In this document: in pieces, positions 6,690 through 11,124 of the stretch | Numbering within the stretch: the stretch's first letter is position 1 | How the letters are laid out: each line of letters begins with the position of its first letter | NCBI GenBank assembly: GCA_938029995.1 | Contig: CALHGI010000675.1 | Coordinates: 1-11,124 of the forward strand | DNA: 11,124 nucleotides | Source: an uncultured cyanobacterium | GTDB taxonomy: Bacteria > Cyanobacteriota > Cyanobacteriia > Phormidesmidales > Phormidesmidaceae | Reading direction: 5' to 3' | Notes under the pieces: generated by a model | Database searches by the model: none | Told to the model about the DNA's origin: nothing | The model's input: the letters and a program-made list of their open reading frames with translations, nothing else | Translations under genes and position numbers: made by a program

Positions 6690-7738
6690 CTGGACGTCGC
6701 TTCAACCGCAGCGATGGTATTTTCATAGAGCATCCGTGTGGGCCCCATCACCCCTACGCTGCCCAACGGCATCGAATCACGACTACAGTAGGTGCCCGAA
6801 ATTAAGGCACATCCCTGCATCGGCTCCAACGGATTCTCCTCCCCAATCCAAATTTTCAGAGGATGGTTATCATCCGCACACATCAGAGGCCACAACTGTT
6901 CTCGGCCATCGGCCAGTAACGCCACCAGATTACGCAGCTGATTCTGCTCAGCAAACTCTGGCTGATTCAAAACATCCGTCACCCCTGTCACCAAAATATG
7001 GGTTTGGGGCTGACGCTTACGGTGGGCCAAATCATTAATGGCCTGGCACAGGGCCAACACATGATGCTCCGCCGTGTCCACCTCATGCCAATCCAGGCTA
7101 GAAATCTCCGATAGGGGCCTGCCACATAGCTGGGCCGTCAAAAAATTCGATAAAATCTGCAGCTCCCGATCAATCGCCTCCTCATCCTGCAGGGTGCCAA
7201 CACCGGTAATCCCCTGGGGTAGTTGCACCATCATGGACTCAGTGCCATAGCTATCTAACACCACCACCAAAAGCACTTGATCAGCCGACACCTTCACCAG
7301 CTGGAGGTGTTTGACCACCATATTTTCCAACCGAGGCATGGTGACCAGAGCGATATAACCACTCAGGTGAGCTAAAATTTGTGCCGCTTCCTGGAGTAAG
7401 GCTTCCAGACTCCATCCCTGCCAGTTGAGATGTTGGGTCAATAACTGGTCAATCCGTTGGGCCGTCGGCTTAGAAGGTTTGATCAACTCATCCACATAAA
7501 GCCGATACCCAGAATCAGACGGAACACGCCCAGCCGAGGTGTGGGGCTGATATAAAAAACCAGAGCGCTCCAGCGCCCCCATCACATTACGAATGGTAGC
7601 CGCGCTGACATTCAGGTCAAAGGCTTCAAGAAGTGCCCTAGATCCAACGGGCTCCGCTGTTGATACATAGTGACGCACCGTTGCACGCATCACCTGCTGT
7701 TGCCGAGGATTCAAGTTAATCGACTTATCAAAGACCAT
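6647..7738 (-). CDS. hrcA: Heat-inducible transcription repressor HrcA
   Basis: HrcA is a dimeric repressor that binds CIRCE inverted repeats upstream of chaperonin genes, and its folding is helped by GroEL. From the ATG at 7738 it has 363 residues, slightly longer than many homologues. A GTG three codons upstream (7747) is possible but less likely. The N-terminal winged helix (about 5-85) includes LNPRQQQVM, STAEPVGSRAL, SAATIRNVMGALE and QPHTSAGRVPSDSGYRLYV, all strongly typical. The middle is the GAF-like region. The C-terminal LGSVGVMGPTRMLYENTIAAV is the family's closing motif. I found no CIRCE copy (TTAGCACTC-N9-GAGTGCTAA) in the window, so its targets lie elsewhere and autoregulation through CIRCE is not indicated here. 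The gene is downstream of the ferredoxin gene on the same strand with a 204-bp gap, and its 3' end overlaps the rhomboid gene. Confidence 0.97.
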   Translation of the reverse strand: MVFDKSINLNPRQQQVMRATVRHYVSTAEPVGSRALLEAFDLNVSAATIRNVMGALERSGFLYQPHTSAGRVPSDSGYRLYVDELIKPSKPTAQRIDQLLTQHLNWQGWSLEALLQEAAQILAHLSGYIALVTMPRLENMVVKHLQLVKVSADQVLLVVVLDSYGTESMMVQLPQGITGVGTLQDEEAIDRELQILSNFLTAQLCGRPLSEISSLDWHEVDTAEHHVLALCQAINDLAHRKRQPQTHILVTGVTDVLNQPEFAEQNQLRNLVALLADGREQLWPLMCADDNHPLKIWIGEENPLEPMQGCALISGTYCSRDSMPLGSVGVMGPTRMLYENTIAAVEATSSYLSDVMSGLDVSQ

Positions 7739-7942
7739 CAATGTCACAAACGATAAGGATCGCGAGCAGTTAACTCAGGCATAGATGCAACCCATCTTAG
7801 AGGCTGCCACCCCATCAGAACGCTTGATAGGATACTAAATCTTTTAATAAAAATATTAGATTGTGTCTGCATCAAAGTCTTTGAAGACTTGAAATGTAAA
7901 TATATCGTTATAAATTCAGCTTGCCACGATGACTTTTGGGTC
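7739..7942. promoter_or_regulatory. AT-rich region upstream of hrcA with dyad
   Basis: This 204-bp gap between ferredoxin and hrcA contains AAGTCTT-TG-AAGACTT (7875-7890). It overlaps a second dyad, TCAAAG-T-CTTTGA (7872-7884). On the minus strand TTGATG, 17 bases and TTTTAT follow the dyad and could form a promoter for hrcA, with the dyad just upstream of it. This is a reading by eye. It is not a CIRCE element. Confidence 0.4.
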
Positions 7943-8422
7943 CTAATGACTGTGTTTGAAATAGTCATTCAGGTTGAGATCCGTACTATCGTCAATCTGG
8001 CGCATCATCGAACGAGTGATCAGTTTGCCCTGTTCCACTAGAACTTTCCCCGTCAGGGGATGCAATAAATCCTGCTCTGCCCGACGGCCAATTAACGACT
8101 CAATATCCTGAATAGAATTCACATACATGCCCGGTGGTAACTCCACAACTACGCCATTTCCCATTACCCTGGCCTGACAAGCCAGTCGGGAATTTCCCTT
8201 ACAGGACGTAATAATTGACAGGGTACGTTGCTCTCGGCGGCTGATGGGCGTAAGCGCCTCCATGCCGTGATTGACATAGATATGACAGGTGGCACACATG
8301 CCCCGTCCGCCACATTCCTTTAAAACGGACAGCTCCTGGTGCAGTAAAACCGATAGCAGGTTGCCATTGGTTTCAACCGTGGTCTCTTGGGCAATGGGCT
8401 CTAAGCGGACTTTTTTCACCAT
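7943..8422 (-). CDS. [2Fe-2S] ferredoxin with C-terminal extension
   Basis: This is a soluble electron carrier of 159 residues. The cluster ligands are C37, C43, C46 and C82, spaced C-x5-C-x2-C-x35-C. That is the adrenodoxin/Isc-type spacing rather than the C-x4-C of photosynthetic PetF. A fifth cysteine is at C74. The ferredoxin fold ends near residue 100 (VVVELPPGMYV). About 60 further residues follow, including HPLTGKVLVEQGKLITRSM, which ordinary ferredoxins lack. No signal peptide is visible. The start ATG at 8422 has no ribosome site. A hairpin (AATGACT/AGTCATT, 7945-7969) covers the last codons and the stop. The gene lies 80 bp downstream of the roadblock-like gene and is probably co-transcribed with it. 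The redox partner is unknown. The ferredoxin call is firm; the role of the tail is not known. Confidence 0.9.
   Translation of the reverse strand: MVKKVRLEPIAQETTVETNGNLLSVLLHQELSVLKECGGRGMCATCHIYVNHGMEALTPISRREQRTLSIITSCKGNSRLACQARVMGNGVVVELPPGMYVNSIQDIESLIGRRAEQDLLHPLTGKVLVEQGKLITRSMMRQIDDSTDLNLNDYFKHSH
7945..7969 (-). other. Hairpin over the 3' end of the ferredoxin gene
   Basis: A perfect 7-bp stem (AATGACT with AGTCATT) with an 11-base loop spans the final codons and stop of the ferredoxin gene. No T-run follows on the minus strand. It may stabilise the transcript end or terminate weakly. Confidence 0.35.
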
Positions 8423-8502
8423 AGATTAAGCCGGAATCCGAAATTAGGTGTCTAAAGGAGCAAGAAAATGTGTAACGGGCAAGGAGCCATAACGGCGGTC
8501 GC

Positions 8503-9240
8503 TTATTGCCCAAATAACAATTGTCGATAATGGGCGGGCAATGCTTGTTCCAACAATGTGTCGTAATCTCGAATAATCCGGGTACATCGCTGGTGAAACC
8601 GCTGAGTCCATAGGCGAATCTCTGCCAACTGCTCTGGTGATAGCTGCTGGTCTTGCTCTAAAACGCTAACGGTACCATCGGCATCGATCGAAAATTTATT
8701 TAACCAGGGGGCTTCCTGGAAGGTACGCCAATGGTTGGCCACAAGCTGAGGGCCCAGATATCGACTGGTGACTAGGTTTAGACTATTCATGGCGGCCACA
8801 ACATCACCGAGGCGAGCGGTTGGCACTGGGGTTGAGAGTTCAGACAATTTATCCTCAGCCTCAGCCCGCAGTCCCCGAATGCTTTCCACTAGGGCTGAGT
8901 AGTCGGCTTTGATAAATTGCATCAGCTCACTGACCGCTTTGGAATAGTCGCTGGAGAGTGGGCCCTCGCTAAGCACTAGCAAAACCGCTCTGCTTTCTAC
9001 TTTATGCAATTCCACCTGATGGGAACCAAATTGAAACATACAAAACTCTAGGGAGGCAGGGGTGGTGCTAATGATCTGTTGGATACCTTGCAACAGCAGA
9101 AACTGCTGCTCGGAGCCTTGGCCCTCGGGTAACCCAACACTACAGGCCTGCTCTAGAGAATTATCCGGATCTAGAGGGATGAGGCTGAAGCCGATAATAC
9201 CGGGCAGCTGTAGAAAGTTTTGAATCAATTGGTACTGCAT
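8503..9240 (-). CDS. Roadblock/LC7-like domain protein of unknown function
   Basis: I do not recognise this 245-residue protein as a named gene. Its first ~110 residues follow the roadblock/LC7 (MglB-like) pattern: a short helix, then LPGIIGFSLIPLD, a variable loop, a central helix (QFLLLQGIQQIISTTP), a strand pair (FCMFQFGSHQVELHKV), then AVLLVLSEG and a final helix. Such domains regulate small GTPases or act as scaffolds, so a regulatory role is an inference. A hydrophilic helical stretch (about 118-138) links to a C-terminal part of about 100 residues, helical and rich in charged and aromatic residues, that I cannot place. No membrane segment or signal peptide is visible. The ATG at 9240 lacks a ribosome site. 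The gene is upstream of the ferredoxin gene on the same strand and diverges from rbcR by 379 bp. No Ras-like GTPase gene is in the window. Confidence 0.75.
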   Translation of the reverse strand: MQYQLIQNFLQLPGIIGFSLIPLDPDNSLEQACSVGLPEGQGSEQQFLLLQGIQQIISTTPASLEFCMFQFGSHQVELHKVESRAVLLVLSEGPLSSDYSKAVSELMQFIKADYSALVESIRGLRAEAEDKLSELSTPVPTARLGDVVAAMNSLNLVTSRYLGPQLVANHWRTFQEAPWLNKFSIDADGTVSVLEQDQQLSPEQLAEIRLWTQRFHQRCTRIIRDYDTLLEQALPAHYRQLLFGQ

Positions 9241-9619
9241 TTAGGTAAGGCAACGGCAGGAATTAAAACAGACCGCGAACTAGGCTGCCCCTATACGGCA
9301 CCGGGCATAAGCCTTGTTCCACGTCCAGAACGGTCGTTTTGACCTAAATAAAGCGATAGGTTTCGACTAGGACGTAGTTTAGTGAGTTTTCTCTAAAAGA
9401 TTTCCTCACAAACAATTACTTAGTTAACGTTTTGAGTTATTGTCCCTTCATAAGGAATGATGAAACTACTACATCATGTAGACTCTAACGTGCTGGTAGA
9501 CTTGCTAGTCTGTTTGTCCAGCAGCGACAGGGGAACTTCATTTGGTTTTGGTCACATGTTCTCCTACCAATCGTGCCACAGGGTTTGCTTGAAATACCGG
9601 AGTTGACACCCTAACCGTT
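9241..9619. promoter_or_regulatory. Divergent regulatory region, roadblock-like gene / rbcR
   Basis: These 379 bp contain no gene I can support. Two dyads stand out. ATGATG-N9-CATCAT is at 9457-9477. The second is nested: TGCTGG (9491-9496) pairs with CCAGCA (9518-9523), enclosing AGACT-TGCT-AGTCT (9498-9511). An AT-rich stretch with GTTAAC lies at 9409-9440. LysR regulators commonly bind dyads in such divergent regions to control themselves, so these are candidate sites, but I could not match a known RbcR box or place promoters. TTGACA at 9603-9608 is too close to the rbcR start to be its -35. Confidence 0.5.
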
Positions 9620-10660
9620 ATGTCTGACCTCCCGTTTACGTTGGATCAACTGCGCATTCTAAAGGCCATTGCTGCGGAGGGTAGTTTTAAGCGAGCTGCC
9701 GATAGCCTTTATGTCTCTCAGCCCGCCGTTAGTTTACAAGTACAAAATTTAGAACGTCAGTTGGATGTACCGCTATTTGACCGTGGTGGCCGACGGGCCC
9801 AGCTAACGGAGGCGGGCTATCTGCTCTTAGAATATGGCGATCGCATCCTTAGCCTTTGCCACGAGACATGCCGGGCTATTGAGGATTTGCAAAAACTCCA
9901 GGGGGGCACCCTGATTGTGGGGGCCAGCCAAACCACGGGCACCTACTTGCTTCCCAGAATGATTGGTCTATTTCGGCAGCGGTATCCTGACGTGGCGGTG
10001 CAGCTCCATGTCCATTCCACCCGCCGCACGTCTTGGAGCGTGGGCAATGGTCAAATTGATTTGGCCATCATCGGTGGGGAGGTGCCCCCGGAACTGCAAG
10101 ATTCCCTGGAAATTATTCCCTACGCTGAGGATGAACTGGCTCTGATTATGCCGGTCTTTCATCCTTTGGCCAGCAGCCAAGCCATTCAGCGAGAAGATCT
10201 CTACAAACTCAAGTTTATTTCCCTCGATTCCCAGTCCACCATCCGCAAGGTGATCGATCAGGTGTTGGCGCGCTGCGGGATTGAAACTCGACGGTTACGC
10301 ATCGAAATGGAGCTCAATTCCATTGAGGCGATCAAAAATGCAGTTCAGTCAGGCCTAGGGGTGGCATTTGTGTCCATCTCAGCCATTGAGAAAGAACTCC
10401 AGATGGGGGTTTTACACCGGGCCAAAATTGATTCGGTGGTGGTCAAGCGCACCCTATCGGTTATTTTTAATCCCAATCGCTATCGCTCAACGGCGGCAGG
10501 TGCATTTACGAAGGAAATTTTACCCCAGTTTACTAATCGGGAACTTGACTTTGACCAGCGGCCAGATCGGAAGAAAAATGGAGGCGGCCAATCGGCTGCG
10601 CCAAAGTCGCCCCCCAATGGCAAGTCCGTGGATAAGAAAACGTTGGAAGAGAGCAGTTAA
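9620..10660 (+). CDS. rbcR: LysR-family transcriptional regulator RbcR (Ycf30-like)
   Basis: RbcR controls RuBisCO and other carbon-fixation genes in cyanobacteria and some plastids (as ycf30), sensing metabolites of the carbon cycle. The 346-residue protein begins [18 protein letters not shown], followed by a helix-turn-helix ([20 protein letters not shown], about 22-41) and [14 protein letters not shown]. The effector domain, about 95-300, includes [39 protein letters not shown], and [19 protein letters not shown]. These segments are near-identical to the RbcR sequences I remember, and closer to RbcR than to CmpR or NdhR. The last ~40 residues form a polar tail ([20 protein letters not shown]) that looks disordered. 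No ribosome site is evident before the ATG. A HIP1 octamer lies inside. No rbc genes are in the window, so it acts in trans. The kinase gene follows after 57 bp. Confidence 0.92.
   Translation: MSDLPFTLDQLRILKAIAAEGSFKRAADSLYVSQPAVSLQVQNLERQLDVPLFDRGGRRAQLTEAGYLLLEYGDRILSLCHETCRAIEDLQKLQGGTLIVGASQTTGTYLLPRMIGLFRQRYPDVAVQLHVHSTRRTSWSVGNGQIDLAIIGGEVPPELQDSLEIIPYAEDELALIMPVFHPLASSQAIQREDLYKLKFISLDSQSTIRKVIDQVLARCGIETRRLRIEMELNSIEAIKNAVQSGLGVAFVSISAIEKELQMGVLHRAKIDSVVVKRTLSVIFNPNRYRSTAAGAFTKEILPQFTNRELDFDQRPDRKKNGGGQSAAPKSPPNGKSVDKKTLEESS
9837..9844. repeat. HIP1 octamer GCGATCGC
   Basis: GCGATCGC within rbcR, the second of three in the window. Confidence 0.8.
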
Positions 10661-10717
10661 GCTAAAGGTAAAATTTTTTGACGTTGTCACTTTAATACGT
10701 CGTCCCATTGCTGCTCC

Positions 10718-11124
10718 ATGCAATTACACTGCACCCGGCCTGGATGTTCTCGCCCTGTTAATCCCCATCCAAAACTGAAGGATTCAATCCGCACAGCAAC
10801 GCAGTTGTTTTGTACCAACTGCGGCATGCCCCTGATTTTGCGGGGTCGTTATCTACCCCAGCGACTGTTGGGGCAGGGCGGTTTTGGCTCCGCTTTTTAT
10901 GCGTGCGATCGCGATACCCCCGGCCTACGGCCCTGTGTCGTTAAATTATTTCAACCCTCAACCCAGCTGGGCCAGCAGCAATTAAAAATTGCCCAACAGC
11001 TATTTGCCCGTGAAGCTGAAGTGCTTGAGCGCCTGGGCAACCAGCATCCCCAAATCCCCGATCTCTTTGCCTACTTCCCCATTGTGGTGAAATCCACCTC
11101 ATCGGGCCAGGATGAAGAGTACTT
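10718..11124 (+). CDS. Ser/Thr protein kinase with N-terminal four-cysteine zinc ribbon (partial, SpkB-like)
   Basis: The window shows the first 135 residues of a Hanks-type kinase; the rest lies beyond the edge. Residues 1-36 hold C5-x4-C10-x21-C32-x2-C35 (HCTRPGC ... FCTNCG), a zinc-ribbon or redox Cys motif. The kinase N-lobe follows at once: RGRYLPQRLLGQGGFGSAFYA is the glycine-rich ATP loop (about 43-62), K76 in VVKLF is the ATP-anchoring lysine, and E99 in FAREAEVLERLG is the likely salt-bridge glutamate. This layout recalls Synechocystis SpkB, whose cysteine motif is linked to oxidative-stress signalling; that match is from memory. The start ATG at 10718 is chosen because it includes the first cysteine pair in frame. 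A later in-frame ATG (10826) would delete the ribbon. There is no ribosome site. It lies 57 bp after rbcR on the same strand and could be co-transcribed with it. Confidence 0.9.
   Translation, partial: MQLHCTRPGCSRPVNPHPKLKDSIRTATQLFCTNCGMPLILRGRYLPQRLLGQGGFGSAFYACDRDTPGLRPCVVKLFQPSTQLGQQQLKIAQQLFAREAEVLERLGNQHPQIPDLFAYFPIVVKSTSSGQDEEY
10905..10912. repeat. HIP1 octamer GCGATCGC
   Basis: GCGATCGC within the kinase gene, the third of three in the window. Confidence 0.8.

Noticed and set aside
6647..7942. Search for a CIRCE operator near hrcA
   Set aside because: No TTAGCACTC/GAGTGCTAA pair was found here or elsewhere in the window; the dyad at 7872-7890 does not match it.
7744..7968. 74-codon minus-strand open frame between ferredoxin and hrcA
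   Set aside because: It is AT-rich, has no family features, overlaps both neighbours' ends and runs through the likely hrcA promoter.
10368..10778. Plus-strand 136-codon open frame overlapping rbcR and the kinase start
   Set aside because: It is out of frame with two well-supported genes and rich in Arg/Pro shadow-type composition.

Overview
The window is an ordinary-looking piece of cyanobacterial chromosome. Three things point to a cyanobacterium. The ferrochelatase ends in a chlorophyll a/b-binding (CAB) helix. The LysR regulator closely resembles RbcR/Ycf30. The octamer GCGATCGC (HIP1), over-represented in many cyanobacteria, occurs three times in 11 kb. The y-type thioredoxin and the zinc-ribbon Ser/Thr kinase fit as well. 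Base composition looks balanced, near 50% GC by eye. I cannot name the genus.

Layout. Positions 1-1460 (minus strand) hold the N-terminal half of a Nudix hydrolase (cut by the window edge), folK and a y-type thioredoxin. A 413-bp divergent region (1461-1873) follows and contains five or six degenerate 47-50-bp tandem repeats. fabG (plus) meets a tyrosine recombinase gene (minus) tail to tail, and the gap between their stop codons is almost entirely a perfect 44-bp palindrome. hemH (plus) diverges from the recombinase and ends at a textbook intrinsic terminator. A DUF4126-type membrane protein gene (minus) and a rhomboid protease gene (plus) diverge. The rhomboid gene overlaps the end of hrcA (minus) by 43 bp. 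Upstream of hrcA on the minus strand are a [2Fe-2S] ferredoxin with an unusual C-terminal extension and a roadblock/LC7-like protein. A 379-bp divergent region with nested dyads separates these from rbcR (plus). The window closes with the start of a Ser/Thr kinase that carries an N-terminal four-cysteine zinc ribbon.

How the genes relate. Most are housekeeping: folate (folK), fatty acid (fabG) and haem (hemH) synthesis, thiol redox (thioredoxin), heat-shock control (hrcA) and carbon-fixation control (rbcR). Strand changes are frequent, so operons are short. The only likely co-transcribed sets are thioredoxin-folK-Nudix, and roadblock-ferredoxin (possibly with hrcA further downstream). There is a loose redox theme of thioredoxin, ferredoxin and Cys-motif kinase, but nothing in the sequence shows these genes acting together.

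I found no CRISPR array, prophage, insertion sequence, rRNA or tRNA. No complete novel system is evident. The best leads are the ferredoxin/roadblock pair, the tandem repeats in the thioredoxin/fabG promoter region, and the 44-bp palindrome.
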